Assembly (NCBI GenBank): GCA_905214265.1
Contig: CAJMLQ010000010.1
Coordinates: 1 to 45,324, forward strand
Source: an uncultured bacterium
GTDB lineage: Bacteria > Bacillota > Clostridia > Oscillospirales > Ruminococcaceae
Direction: 5' to 3'
DNA: 45,324 nucleotides
Made by a program: the position numbers and the translations under genes. Within the stretch, counting starts at the first letter, position 1. Every line of letters begins with the position of its first letter. The notes under the pieces are model-generated. The model was given only the letters and a program-made list of their open reading frames with translations, was not told the DNA's origin and searched no databases. This document shows positions 14,548 through 23,111 of the stretch, piece by piece.

Positions 14548-15930
14548 ATGGGAAGAGGGAATGATCTGGGCGCGGATTCCGTGCCCAAGCTGGTCTGGAA
14601 GTTGGCGGTTCCGTCTATGCTCGCGCAATTCATCAATGTGCTTTATGGCATCGTCGACCGCATTTACATCGGTAATATTCCGGAGACAGGGGGCGCAGCG
14701 CTGGCAGGCGCCGGCGTCTGTGGGCCGGTAGTGACGCTGATTGCCTCCTTCGCCTTTTTAGTGGGGCTTGGTGGCGCGCCGCTGATGGCGATCCGTATGG
14801 GAGAAGGCAACCGTAAAGGCGCAGAGCAGATTCTGGCCAACTGTGCGGCAATGCTGCTGGGGCTGGCCGCAGTGCTGACGGCGGTCTTTTTCACTCTTCG
14901 GCGTCCACTGCTGCTGGCGTTTGGGGCCAGCGCCGCTACACTGCCCTATGCGGAGAATTATCTGACCATCATTGTCTGCGGCACGGTGTTTTCCGTCCTG
15001 GCGGCTGGTCTGAACCAGTTCATCATTTGCCAGGGCTTTTCCACCCTGGGAATGGGGACGGTGGTCATCGGCGCAGTGCTGAATATCCTCCTGGACCCGC
15101 TGTTCATTTTCACTTTTGGGATGGGCGTGGCCGGAGCGGCTACGGCTACGGTGCTCTCGCAGGCAGCGTCCTGCGCCTTTGTGCTGGCAGTGCTGTTTTC
15201 GAAGAGAGTTCCGGTGCGGATCACCTTTGGCGGCTATTCAGCCCAGGTGGTGCGCCGGGTGCTGTCCTTCGGCCTGTCGCCGTTTCTCATCATCGCCACG
15301 GATAGCGTGGTCATTATCGCCCTGAACAGCTCTCTCCAGCGGTATGGCGGGGCGGAACGCGGAGACATGCTGGTGACCTGCGCGACGATTGTGCAGAGCT
15401 ATATGCAGCTGATTACCATGCCTATGGCCGGAATTACCGGTGGCACCCAGCCGATCCTCAGTTTCAACTACGGTGCGAAGCAGGTGGGCCGCATCCGCCA
15501 GGGGGAGAAGCACATCCTGCTGATGAGCGTGATGTTCACCGTGGTAATGTTTACCCTGTCCCAGCTGATCCCGGGACAGTTTGTGCGGATTTTTTCCAGC
15601 GATCCGCAGTATCTTGACCTGTCAGTCTGGGGAATCCGGGTCATGACGGCGGGCATCATTCCGCTAGCCTTTCAATACACCTTTGTAGATGGCATGACCG
15701 CTTTGGGAGTCGCCCGGGTAGCGGTTTCCCTGTCCTTGTTCCGAAAGGGGCTGCTGTTTGTTCTGACGTTGGCCCTGCCCATGCTTTTGGGTGCGGAAGC
15801 GGCCTTTTATGCGGAGCCGGCCGCGGATGTTATTGGGGGGATTACCGCGACAACCATCTTTTTACTGGTATTTAACCGCCTGATGAAGCGGCGGGAGGCC
15901 ATGCCCGATGGGGAAGCGCTTTATTCCTGA
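14548..15930 (+). CDS. MATE-family efflux transporter
   Basis: A 460-residue, twelve-helix cation-coupled exporter of the MATE family (NorM/DinF-like fold), which expels drugs or metabolites in exchange for Na+ or H+. The two halves each begin with the family pattern: PKLVWKLAVPSMLAQFINVLYGIVDRIYIGN-type at the N-terminus, and FGLSPFLIIATDSVVIIALN at the middle. The ATG at 14548 follows AAAAGGA; the in-frame stretch upstream from 14473 includes promoter sequence and is not coding. The gene has its own promoter and no cotranscribed partner. The -10 palindrome suggests repression that is relieved by a substrate. Confidence 0.93.
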   Translation: MGRGNDLGADSVPKLVWKLAVPSMLAQFINVLYGIVDRIYIGNIPETGGAALAGAGVCGPVVTLIASFAFLVGLGGAPLMAIRMGEGNRKGAEQILANCAAMLLGLAAVLTAVFFTLRRPLLLAFGASAATLPYAENYLTIIVCGTVFSVLAAGLNQFIICQGFSTLGMGTVVIGAVLNILLDPLFIFTFGMGVAGAATATVLSQAASCAFVLAVLFSKRVPVRITFGGYSAQVVRRVLSFGLSPFLIIATDSVVIIALNSSLQRYGGAERGDMLVTCATIVQSYMQLITMPMAGITGGTQPILSFNYGAKQVGRIRQGEKHILLMSVMFTVVMFTLSQLIPGQFVRIFSSDPQYLDLSVWGIRVMTAGIIPLAFQYTFVDGMTALGVARVAVSLSLFRKGLLFVLTLALPMLLGAEAAFYAEPAADVIGGITATTIFLLVFNRLMKRREAMPDGEALYS

Positions 15931-15935
15931 CCGCA

Positions 15936-16331
15936 TTATCGGGAGGTGTGCAGCCGTCGGCCATGCTCGTTGAGAAGGATGGATTCGATTTCCCGCTGAT
16001 ACATGGGGTCGGCATCCACGTCCATGACGCAGTCGTGGCGGCTGTCGGGACCGTCGGAACCGGACTCATGGCCGTCTTTGAGCGGCCCTAGTTCCAGTGC
16101 GAAGAGGGCAGCGTAGGGTGCGCCGGTGACACTGTTCATGGTGTCCATGCCGCCGGGGGTGTCGCCGCCGGAGAATGCCATGGGAACCGGTTCGCCGTCT
16201 CTGGACGGATCCGGATCGTTGACCGAGTGGTAGCGGATTCGGATGGCATTGATGCCCCCGCAGGTGTGTTTCAGGCGGCGGGCGCAGTTTTCGGCGTCGT
16301 CCATGGTGGGAAAGCTGGCTGTGATTTTCAT
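15936..16331 (-). CDS. Conserved-looking hypothetical protein, 131 residues
   Basis: The start at 16331 follows a good AAAGGAG site. The N-terminal ~45 residues (KITASFPTMDDAENCARRLK, then IRIRYHS) have the beta-alpha-beta look of a ferredoxin-like fold. The rest is acidic and Gly/Asp-rich (PSRDGEPVPMAFSGGDTPGG, then DGHESGSDGPDSRHD). There is no signal peptide or membrane segment. I do not recognise the family. The gene ends six bases from the end of the convergent MATE gene without a visible terminator. An upstream in-frame extension to 16460 lacks a ribosome site and is rejected. Confidence 0.65.
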   Translation of the reverse strand: MKITASFPTMDDAENCARRLKHTCGGINAIRIRYHSVNDPDPSRDGEPVPMAFSGGDTPGGMDTMNSVTGAPYAALFALELGPLKDGHESGSDGPDSRHDCVMDVDADPMYQREIESILLNEHGRRLHTSR

Positions 16332-16441
16332 AGAGATTCTCCTTTCAGGAAGGGGTTCTTCCATTGGGAGTATGCCCCGGCAGAAGGCAGTCCATACCGG
16401 TTGAAAATCCGTGAAAAATATGTGAATCCTGCTCTGGAAAA

Positions 16442-16471
16442 TTGCTTTTCTGTAGCGCAAAGTGGTATAAT
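16442..16471 (+). promoter_or_regulatory. Predicted promoter upstream of the methyltransferase operon
   Basis: TTGCTT (16442-16447), an 18-bp spacer and TATAAT (16466-16471) point toward the methyltransferase gene 214 bp away. A terminator-like hairpin lies between (16548-16585), so the promoter may drive a short RNA, a leader-regulated operon, or both. Confidence 0.6.
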
Positions 16472-16477
16472 AACTTC

Positions 16478-16585
16478 AAGCCCCTTGAAACGATGTTTGA
16501 AGGCCACGTGCGCGTTCAACTCCGCTGCAGAGGTTGGGAAAATAAAAAAATCCGTCGGAAGAAATGTGACGGATTTGTAAATTTT
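16478..16585 (+). ncRNA. Possible ~110-base small RNA or attenuated leader
   Basis: This stretch is bounded by a promoter (TATAAT at 16466) and a terminator-like hairpin. It contains no convincing ORF with a ribosome site. It is the main content of the 353-base gap 16332-16684. It does not resemble a riboswitch class I can name, and no clear antiterminator pairing was found. Confidence 0.3.
16548..16585 (+). terminator. Terminator-like hairpin in the leader
   Basis: AAATCCGTC (16548-16556) and GACGGATTT (16568-16576) pair around an 11-base loop, followed by GTAAATTTTTC. The T-run is displaced a few bases, so efficiency is uncertain. Confidence 0.5.
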
Positions 16586-16684
16586 TCATTTTTCTTTTCC
16601 TTATTATACCACAAAATTCGGAATTTTTCAAGGCTTGAATTTTGGTGAAAAATCCGGTATGAAGAATAGTGAGGAGATGATAAA

Positions 16685-17587
16685 ATGGAACAGGGAAACA
16701 TGACTGCGCAGATGAGCGCATTCGTCCGGGGACACCACTTTGAGCATCACGCTGTTCGGGTCTTTGACGACCCGGTTGCGGCATCCCTTTTCAGCAAGGA
16801 GGAATTCTCCCGGATCGGGGAAAGTATTGCCGGCGGTATTCGCTTTTTTGATCCCGGATTTTCTGGAAACCGAGAGGAAGCACTGGAGCGGGCTATAGAC
16901 GGATGGTTGGCTCCAGCTCCTCTGGGACGGGCGGCTTTTGCGGAGCGGGCGTTGGAGACGGCTGTTCGAGTTGGCGCTAGGCAGTATCTGATTTTGGCCG
17001 CAGGGTATGACACCTTTGCATACCGGCAGCCCGGCTGGGCCAGGAAACTGACAGTCTTTGAGATCGATCTTCCCGCTGTGTTGCAGGACAAACGGCGGCG
17101 GCTGGAGCGCGCCGGGATCTTGCTCCCGGAAAATCTCCACTTTGTGGAGGCGGACTTCCGGGATATGGGGTGGCCGGCGGCTTTGGAGAATACCGGAGCG
17201 TTCAGCAGAGAGAAAATCAGTTTCTGCAGCCTGCTGGGGCTGATCCATTATCTTCCGGAGAGGGCTTTTGCGGAGCTGCTGGAGGCATTGGGATCCCGTC
17301 TGCGGCCGGGGAGCAGCTTGGTCTTTGATTATCCCAACAAAGACGCGGCGGAGCCTCCGGCACAAAAGCGTTCGCTGCTGGCGGAAGGCGCCGGAGAACC
17401 GATGCGGGCGAAATATTCTTATCAGGAAATGGAGCGTCTGCTGTCAGACCGGGGCTTCCGGATTTACGAGCATTTGGGACCTCAGGAAATGACAGAGCAA
17501 TATTTCCGGCTTTACAATCTGGCCAGTCCGGATAGGCCCATGACTGCTTCTGGAGCAGATAACGTCTGTCTGGCCGTTCGGAAGTAA
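16685..17587 (+). CDS. Class I SAM-dependent methyltransferase (LCMT/PPM1-like family)
   Basis: A 300-residue methyltransferase of the leucine-carboxymethyltransferase-like group. The SAM site is seen as YLILAAGYDTFAYR (motif I, about 102-115), followed by the acidic FEIDLPAVLQDKRRRL (motif II) and the FVEADFRD motif. This family in bacteria includes polyketide and small-molecule O-methyltransferases; the substrate is not known here. It starts 8 bp after GAGGAG and heads a tight same-strand run through DUF951, prfA, sua5, GNAT, coaE and the M18 peptidase. Confidence 0.85.
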   Translation: MEQGNMTAQMSAFVRGHHFEHHAVRVFDDPVAASLFSKEEFSRIGESIAGGIRFFDPGFSGNREEALERAIDGWLAPAPLGRAAFAERALETAVRVGARQYLILAAGYDTFAYRQPGWARKLTVFEIDLPAVLQDKRRRLERAGILLPENLHFVEADFRDMGWPAALENTGAFSREKISFCSLLGLIHYLPERAFAELLEALGSRLRPGSSLVFDYPNKDAAEPPAQKRSLLAEGAGEPMRAKYSYQEMERLLSDRGFRIYEHLGPQEMTEQYFRLYNLASPDRPMTASGADNVCLAVRK

Positions 17588-17618
17588 AGGGAAAAAGAGC
17601 AGGAGAGGAGGGACGGCC

Positions 17619-17807
17619 GTGGATATCGCAGTGGGAGATGTGCTGGTGATGAAAAAAAATCATCCCTGCGGGGAGAACCGGTTCCTGGTGCTGCGGATCG
17701 GTGCAGATTTCAAGCTGCGCTGCGCGAAATGCGGACGGGAGATGATGGTCCCCCGTTCCAAGGCGGAAAAAAGCGTTAAGCGGGTGGAATCCAAGGGCGA
17801 GGATTAG
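17619..17807 (+). CDS. DUF951-family small protein
   Basis: A 62-residue protein with a GTG start right after an AGGAGG-type site. The N-terminal VGDVLVMKKNHPCG and the CAKCGREMMVPRSK motif match the DUF951 family, a small beta-rich protein common in Firmicutes. The Cys-x-x-Cys pair, with an earlier Cys in HPCG, suggests a metal- or nucleic-acid-binding role, but no function is established. It often lies next to translation genes, as here with prfA 48 bp on. Confidence 0.85.
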   Translation: MDIAVGDVLVMKKNHPCGENRFLVLRIGADFKLRCAKCGREMMVPRSKAEKSVKRVESKGED

Positions 17808-17854
17808 CGCCGCCTTCTGGAAGCATACAAAACCAGAAGGAAAGGACCAGAACG

Positions 17855-18931
17855 ATGTTTGAGAAACTGCAGTTAATTGAAGAACGTTACGAGGAAATCA
17901 ACCGGAGGCTCATGGACCCCAATATCGTTGCGGACCAGAACGCCTATCGGGACCTGATGAAGGAATACAAGAACCTGACTCCCATTGTGGAGAAGTTCCG
18001 GGCCTACAAAAAAGTCAGCGAGGACTTTGAGGAGGCCAAGTCCCTGCTGGACGGCGGCGGGCTGGACCACGATTTCAAGGAGATGCTGGAGGAGGAGTAT
18101 ACCGCCTCCAAGGCGGCCATGGAGCGGCTGTCTGAGGAGATCAAGATCCTGCTGCTGCCCCGGGACCCCAACGACGACAAGGACGTCATTTTGGAGATCC
18201 GCGGCGGCGCGGGTGGCGAGGAGGCAGCGCTGTTTGTCAACTCCCTCTACCGGATGTACAGCATGTATGCCGAAGCCCGGGGCTGGAAGGCAGAGGTGGT
18301 CTATGCCAATCCCACAGAACTTGGAGGATACAAGGAAATCTCTGTTTCCATCAGCGGGGACGGAGCCTACTCCCGCCTGAAATACGAAAGCGGCGTCCAC
18401 CGGGTCCAGCGGGTGCCGGAGACCGAGACCCAGGGCCGCATCCACACCTCCACTGTGACGGTGGCGGTGCTGCCTGAGGCGGAAGAGGTGGAGTTTGAGA
18501 TCAACCCCACAGACCTGCAGATCGACACCTTCCGCTCCAGCGGCGCGGGGGGACAGCACATCAACAAGACGGAATCCGCTATCCGAATTACCCATCTGCC
18601 CACCGGGGTGGTGGTGGAGTGTCAGGACGAGCGGAGCCAGATGAAGAACAAGGAAAAAGCTATGAAGGTACTTCGCTCCCGGCTCTACGACGCTAAGGTC
18701 CAGGAGCAGAACGCCGCCATCGCGGCGGAGCGGAAAAGCCAGGTCGGCACCGGTGACCGTTCCGAGCGCATCCGGACGTACAACTATCCTCAGGGGCGAG
18801 TTACCGACCATCGGATCGGGCTGTCGCTGTATCATCTGGAGGCTTTCCTCAACGGGGATCTGGATGAGATGATCGACGCGCTGATCACGGCGCGGCAGGC
18901 GGAGCTGCTGGCCGCCCAGGGTGAGGAATGA
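17855..18931 (+). CDS. prfA: Peptide chain release factor 1
   Basis: A 358-residue class I release factor that reads UAA and UAG in the ribosomal A site and triggers hydrolysis of peptidyl-tRNA. The catalytic GGQ is at 232-234 (SSGAGGQHINK) and the stop-codon reading motif PxT is PET (188-190), which identifies RF1 and not RF2. The length is standard. It is followed one base later by the sua5 gene. prmC, often next to prfA, is not in this run. Confidence 0.97.
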   Translation: MFEKLQLIEERYEEINRRLMDPNIVADQNAYRDLMKEYKNLTPIVEKFRAYKKVSEDFEEAKSLLDGGGLDHDFKEMLEEEYTASKAAMERLSEEIKILLLPRDPNDDKDVILEIRGGAGGEEAALFVNSLYRMYSMYAEARGWKAEVVYANPTELGGYKEISVSISGDGAYSRLKYESGVHRVQRVPETETQGRIHTSTVTVAVLPEAEEVEFEINPTDLQIDTFRSSGAGGQHINKTESAIRITHLPTGVVVECQDERSQMKNKEKAMKVLRSRLYDAKVQEQNAAIAAERKSQVGTGDRSERIRTYNYPQGRVTDHRIGLSLYHLEAFLNGDLDEMIDALITARQAELLAAQGEE

Positions 18932-18932
18932 G

Positions 18933-19970
18933 ATGAAGAAAGAATTGGAAGCCGGATTTCAGACCAAATTACGGAAAGCGGACGGAGAGGGGATCGCGCT
19001 GGCTGTTTCCCTGCTGAAGGCGGGGGAGCTGGTGGGGATCCCCACGGAAACGGTCTACGGGCTGGCGGCAGACGCGCTGAATCCGGAGGCGGCGGCGAAA
19101 ATTTACGCGGCGAAGGGGCGGCCATCGGATAATCCGCTGATCGTCCATATCGCCGGGCTGGAGATGCTGGAGCCGCTGACCCGGGCGCGGCCAAAGCTGG
19201 CGTACGCCCTGGCAGAGGCCTTCTGGCCGGGGCCGCTGACCATGATTTTCCCCAAAGCGGACCGGGTGCCGGACGCCACCACCGGGGGAATGGATACGGT
19301 GGCGGTGCGGATGCCCTCCCATCCGGTGGCGGAGCGGGTCATCCGGGAGAGCGGGCTGGCGCTGGCCGCGCCCAGCGCCAATCTTTCCGGGCTGCCCAGC
19401 CCAACCCGGGCAGAGCACGTGTTTCAGGATATGAACGGGCGGATCCCGCTGATTTTGGACGGCGGGGAATGCGCGGTGGGGGTGGAATCCACGGTAATCG
19501 CCGTGGGAGAGGACTCCGTGCGGCTGTTCCGGCCCGGTGGGATCACGGTGGAAATGCTTTCCCGGTACTGCCGGGTGGAGGTGGACGGCGGCGTGCTCCA
19601 CCGGCTGGCGGAGGGGGAGAAGGCCCTGTCACCGGGAATGAAATACAAGCACTACTCCCCAAGAGCTGACGTGATCATCGTGGACGGCGGTGCGGAGGAT
19701 TTTGCGGAATATGTCCGCAGCCATCAGGGCCCGGGGGTCTGGGCTATGGCCTTTGAAGGGGAGGAGGGAGCGCTGGACGTTCCGAGCCTGCCCTTTGGGC
19801 GGCGGGGTGATGGGCTCTCTCAGGCACGGGTGCTCTTTGACCGGCTGCGGGAATGCGACGAAAAGGGAGCCCGGACGGTTTACGTCCCCATGCCGGAGAA
19901 GGACGGAGTCGGGCTAGCGGTGTACAACCGCCTGCTGCGGGCGGCCGGATTTACGGTGGTAACCCTGTGA
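18933..19970 (+). CDS. sua5: L-threonylcarbamoyladenylate synthase (Sua5 long form)
   Basis: A 345-residue enzyme that makes threonylcarbamoyl-AMP from threonine, bicarbonate and ATP for the t6A37 modification of ANN-decoding tRNAs. Residues ~10-205 are the YrdC/TsaC catalytic domain, with VGIPTETVYGLAADA, the K-x-R-x-x-x-N-P-L motif in AKGRPSDNPL, and SANLSG. Residues ~215-345 are the Sua5 C-terminal domain, including the SPGMKYKHYSPRA linker. The ATG at 18933 follows the prfA stop codon directly. The next gene starts 10 bp downstream. Confidence 0.95.
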   Translation: MKKELEAGFQTKLRKADGEGIALAVSLLKAGELVGIPTETVYGLAADALNPEAAAKIYAAKGRPSDNPLIVHIAGLEMLEPLTRARPKLAYALAEAFWPGPLTMIFPKADRVPDATTGGMDTVAVRMPSHPVAERVIRESGLALAAPSANLSGLPSPTRAEHVFQDMNGRIPLILDGGECAVGVESTVIAVGEDSVRLFRPGGITVEMLSRYCRVEVDGGVLHRLAEGEKALSPGMKYKHYSPRADVIIVDGGAEDFAEYVRSHQGPGVWAMAFEGEEGALDVPSLPFGRRGDGLSQARVLFDRLRECDEKGARTVYVPMPEKDGVGLAVYNRLLRAAGFTVVTL

Positions 19971-19980
19971 GGAGGATGCT

Positions 19981-20472
19981 ATGGAAGTGACGGTGCGCAG
20001 CGTGCAGACAGCGGATTTTGAAAGCGTCTGTCAGCTGATGGAGGAGGTCCACGGGCTTCACCAGCAGAACCGGCCGGATATTTACCGGGATTTTGACCGG
20101 GAGGGATTCCGGGCGCATTTTGCGAAGCTGCTGGAGGACCCGGCGTGGGACTTCCGGGTGGCGCAATCCGGGGAGAAAGTCATTGGAATGGCGGTCACCG
20201 GTTACCGGCAGTCCCAGAGCGCGATCTTGCAGCCGTGGCTCCTCGCCTGGATGGACGATCTGGCCGTTCGGGAGAAATTTCGGGGGAAGGGCGTTGGCAA
20301 GGCCCTTTTTCAGGACGCACAGGAACGGGCGGCGAACCGGGGGGCGGACGCCATGGAACTGATGGTGTGGAGCTTTAACGGGAACGCCATGGGGTTTTAT
20401 GAGAAAATGGGCATGACTACGAAAAGCCGGATCATGGAACTGCCGCTTAAGAAGGAGGAACACGATGGCTGA
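19981..20472 (+). CDS. GNAT-family N-acetyltransferase
   Basis: A 163-residue acetyltransferase. The acetyl-CoA pyrophosphate loop (motif A) is VREKFRGKGVGKALF (about 98-112) and the C-terminal motif B is NGNAMGFYEKMGM. The acceptor cannot be told; position between tRNA-modification and coenzyme-A genes suggests a protein, tRNA-related or small-amine substrate but does not prove one. It has an AGGAGG-type ribosome site and overlaps the next gene by eight bases. Confidence 0.88.
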   Translation: MEVTVRSVQTADFESVCQLMEEVHGLHQQNRPDIYRDFDREGFRAHFAKLLEDPAWDFRVAQSGEKVIGMAVTGYRQSQSAILQPWLLAWMDDLAVREKFRGKGVGKALFQDAQERAANRGADAMELMVWSFNGNAMGFYEKMGMTTKSRIMELPLKKEEHDG

Positions 20473-21661
20473 ACGAAAACCCATGGTCGTGGGGCTGACC
20501 GGTCAGACCGGAGCGGGGAAAACCACGGTATCTGACGCCTTTGCCAAGCACGGGTATGCGGTCATCAACGCCGACCTGGTGGCTCGGGAAGTGACGGCGG
20601 ATCCAGAAGTGGTCCAAAAGCTGGCAGGGCTGTTCGGTCTGGGAATCGTCAGGGCCGATGGCAGCCTGGACCGGAAAGCGCTGGGGGAAAAGGTGTTTTC
20701 CGACCCCGAGGAGCTGCGGAGGCTGGATGCGGTGCTCTACCCGATGATCACGGAACGTATTCGGGACCGGATCCAGGAGCTGGCGGCGGCAGGGAGGCGG
20801 TATATCCTGCTGGACGCACCGACGCTTTTTGAAAGCGGAGCCGACAAGCTCTGCGGCAAAACCATCGCCGTGCTGGCGGACCAGAAGCTGCGGAAAGAGC
20901 GGATCATGGAGCGGGATGGCCTCAGCGCTGAAGCGGCGGATACACGGATCTCCGCCCAGAATCCGGATTCTTTTTACCGGCGGCGATGCGACTACGTTCT
21001 GCACAACAACGGGACCCGGGAGCAGCTGTTTGCCCAGGGAGAGCAGTTGGTCAAGCGAATGGAGAAAAAGGATTCCCAATGGCAGTCCATCCTGTTGGCG
21101 GGAGGAGGCTTCCTCCTGTTTATGCTGGTCATCTGGGGCGGGTATCAGCTGGCGGTGCGGTGGCAGTATCCGGTCAAATACCAGGAGGCGGTGAGCCGGT
21201 ATGCGGAGGAATACGGGGTGGATCCAGCTTTGGTGTACGCGGTGATCCGGTGCGAGAGCAGCTTCCGGCCGGAGGCGGTCTCCTCTGTCGGAGCCATCGG
21301 ACTGATGCAGATCACCGAGGAGACCTTTGACTGGGCTAAAAACGGCATGGGAGAGGAAGCCGCGGGGGATGTTTACGACGGCCTTTTTGAGCCGGAAAAC
21401 GCCATCCGGTACGGAACCTATCTGCTCAGCCGGTTTCTGGCGGAATTCGGCAGCGAACGGAATGCCCTGGCGGCATACCATGCCGGGTGGGGGCAGGTCA
21501 AGCGGTGGCTGGCGGACGAATCTCTCAGCGATGACGGCGAAACTCTCCACACCATTCCCGGTGAGGCTACGGATACCTATGTGAACCGGGTGCTGTCCAC
21601 AAAGGAAATCTATCAGAAAATCTACCGTCTTAGGGCGGAAACAAAGGAGCAAGTTGAATGA
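20465..21661 (+). CDS. coaE: Dephospho-CoA kinase fused to a membrane-anchored lytic transglycosylase
   Basis: One uninterrupted 398-residue frame. Residues 1-~198 are a full CoaE domain, with P-loop GQTGAGKTT (13-21), the DLVARE region and LLDAPTLFESG; it phosphorylates dephospho-CoA at the 3'-hydroxyl using ATP. Residues 209-230 (LLAGGGFLLFMLVIWGGYQL core) are one membrane helix. Residues ~235-390 are an SLT/lysozyme-like transglycosylase, with catalytic Glu264 in VIRCESSF and the GAIGLMQI and AYHAGWG motifs. Positive residues before the helix fit a cytoplasmic kinase and an outside peptidoglycan enzyme. AAGGAGG precedes the start. An ATG at 21059, 14 bases after GGGAGAG, could also start a separate transglycosylase. 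The stop overlaps the next gene as ATGA. Confidence 0.88.
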   Translation: MAERKPMVVGLTGQTGAGKTTVSDAFAKHGYAVINADLVAREVTADPEVVQKLAGLFGLGIVRADGSLDRKALGEKVFSDPEELRRLDAVLYPMITERIRDRIQELAAAGRRYILLDAPTLFESGADKLCGKTIAVLADQKLRKERIMERDGLSAEAADTRISAQNPDSFYRRRCDYVLHNNGTREQLFAQGEQLVKRMEKKDSQWQSILLAGGGFLLFMLVIWGGYQLAVRWQYPVKYQEAVSRYAEEYGVDPALVYAVIRCESSFRPEAVSSVGAIGLMQITEETFDWAKNGMGEEAAGDVYDGLFEPENAIRYGTYLLSRFLAEFGSERNALAAYHAGWGQVKRWLADESLSDDGETLHTIPGEATDTYVNRVLSTKEIYQKIYRLRAETKEQVE

Positions 21662-23046
21662 ACGCGAAAGAATGGAAAGAGAAGCTGTTCCTGCAGAAGA
21701 AGAACGGCGGGCTGGTCCTCAGCGAGGAGGAGATCCGGAAAGCGGACGAATTCTGCCAGGAGTATAAAAATTTTCTCAACTGCAGCAAGACCGAGCGGGA
21801 GGCGGTGGACTACGCCGTCGCCCGGGCCGAGGCCCAGGGCTTCGTTCCCTTTGATCCCAAAACCGCCTACAAGGCCGGGGACAAAGTCTACCTGAACAAC
21901 CGGGGCAAGGCGCTGATTTTGGCAGTGGTGGGCAAAAAGTGCCTGTGTGAGGGCGTTCACATCCTGGCGGCCCACACCGACTCCCCCCGGCTGGATCTGA
22001 AGCAGGTGCCGGTTTATGAGGACGGGGAGATGGCGCTCTTTAAGACGCATTATTACGGGGGCATCAAGAAATACCAGTGGGTGGCCACGCCCTTGGCTCT
22101 CCACGGCGTGCTGGTGAAAAACGATGGGTCCATCGTGACGGTTCGCGTGGGCGAGGACGAGGGGGATCCGGTGTTCTGCGTCACCGACCTGCTTCCCCAC
22201 CTGGCGGCGGACCAGATGAAGCGCCCGGCGGCGGAACTGATCCGGGGGGAGGAGCTGAACCTGGTGGTTGGTTCCCGGCCTTTCCGGGACGATGAGGCAA
22301 GTGAGAGAGTCAAGCTCAATCTTCTGCAGATCCTGTTTGAGAAGTACGGCGTGACCGAGGCGGATTTCCTCTCTGCGGAACTGGAAGTGGTGCCCGCCTT
22401 CAAGGCAGGGGACGTTGGCTTTGATCGGAGCATGGTGGGCGGATACGGCCAGGACGACCGGGTCTGCGCCTACACGGAGATGGAGGCGGTTTTTGGCTGC
22501 GGCGTGCCGGAGACCACGGTGATGTGTATCTTTGCGGACAAAGAGGAGATCGGTTCTTGCGGAAGCACAGGCATGAAGTGCGCCTTCCTGCGGCACTTCA
22601 TCGAGGATCTGGCGGCAGCCCACGGCATCCCGGGGCGGACGGTGCTGGGGAATTCCAGGTGCTTGTCTGCCGACGTCAGCGCGGCCTTTGACCCCACCTT
22701 CCCGGACGTGTACGAGCGGAAGAACAACGCTTTTATCAACTACGGCGTATCCATCTGCAAGTACACCGGCTCCCGGGGCAAGGGCGGCTCCTCCGATGCG
22801 TCGGCGGAGTTCATGGGCTGGATCCGGAAGATCCTGGACGAAGGAAAGGTCCTGTGGCAGACCTCGGAGCTGGGCAAGGTGGACCAGGGCGGCGGCGGCA
22901 CCGTGGCGGCGTACATCGCAGAGCTGGACGTGGACACCATTGACGTAGGCGTCCCGGTGCTCTCCATGCATGCGCCCTACGAGCTGACGTCCAAGATTGA
23001 CGTATATTCCACCTATCGGGCGTTTGCAGAGTTCTGCAAGCGCTGA
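21658..23046 (+). CDS. M18-family zinc aminopeptidase
   Basis: A 462-residue metallopeptidase that releases N-terminal, often acidic or neutral, residues from peptides in the cytoplasm. The di-zinc ligands are visible as His106 and Asp108 in AAHTDSPRLDLK, the acidic pair in DKEEIGSCGSTGMK (about 291-304), and a C-terminal His in VLSMHAPYE (about 436). The full length fits M18 enzymes, which form large dodecamers. It starts four bases inside the coaE fusion gene after an AAAGGAG site, and a strong terminator closes the operon. Confidence 0.93.
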   Translation: MNAKEWKEKLFLQKKNGGLVLSEEEIRKADEFCQEYKNFLNCSKTEREAVDYAVARAEAQGFVPFDPKTAYKAGDKVYLNNRGKALILAVVGKKCLCEGVHILAAHTDSPRLDLKQVPVYEDGEMALFKTHYYGGIKKYQWVATPLALHGVLVKNDGSIVTVRVGEDEGDPVFCVTDLLPHLAADQMKRPAAELIRGEELNLVVGSRPFRDDEASERVKLNLLQILFEKYGVTEADFLSAELEVVPAFKAGDVGFDRSMVGGYGQDDRVCAYTEMEAVFGCGVPETTVMCIFADKEEIGSCGSTGMKCAFLRHFIEDLAAAHGIPGRTVLGNSRCLSADVSAAFDPTFPDVYERKNNAFINYGVSICKYTGSRGKGGSSDASAEFMGWIRKILDEGKVLWQTSELGKVDQGGGGTVAAYIAELDVDTIDVGVPVLSMHAPYELTSKIDVYSTYRAFAEFCKR

Positions 23047-23062
23047 GCGGATATAATAAAAG

Positions 23063-23090
23063 AAAGGCCGGGGAAAATCCCCGGCCTTTT
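23063..23090 (+). terminator. Operon terminator after the M18 gene
   Basis: AAAGGCCGGGGA and TCCCCGGCCTTT form a 12-bp perfect stem with a three-base loop, ending in TTTT. It marks the end of the methyltransferase-to-peptidase operon. Confidence 0.92.
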
Positions 23091-23111
23091 CGTTGTCAGA
23101 AAGGAAGTTCT

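Noticed and set aside
16635..16663. Second promoter TTGAAT-N17-TATGAA before the methyltransferase
   Set aside because: The RNA would start almost on the ribosome site (16671-16676), and the -10 matches only four of six bases.
20447..21652. Minus-strand open frame (401 codons) opposite the coaE-transglycosylase gene
   Set aside because: Shadow frame caused by codon bias of the real gene; no domain, no start signals.
21622..22971. Minus-strand open frame (449 codons) opposite the M18 peptidase
   Set aside because: The plus strand carries all M18 metal ligands; the antisense translation shows no fold or ribosome site.
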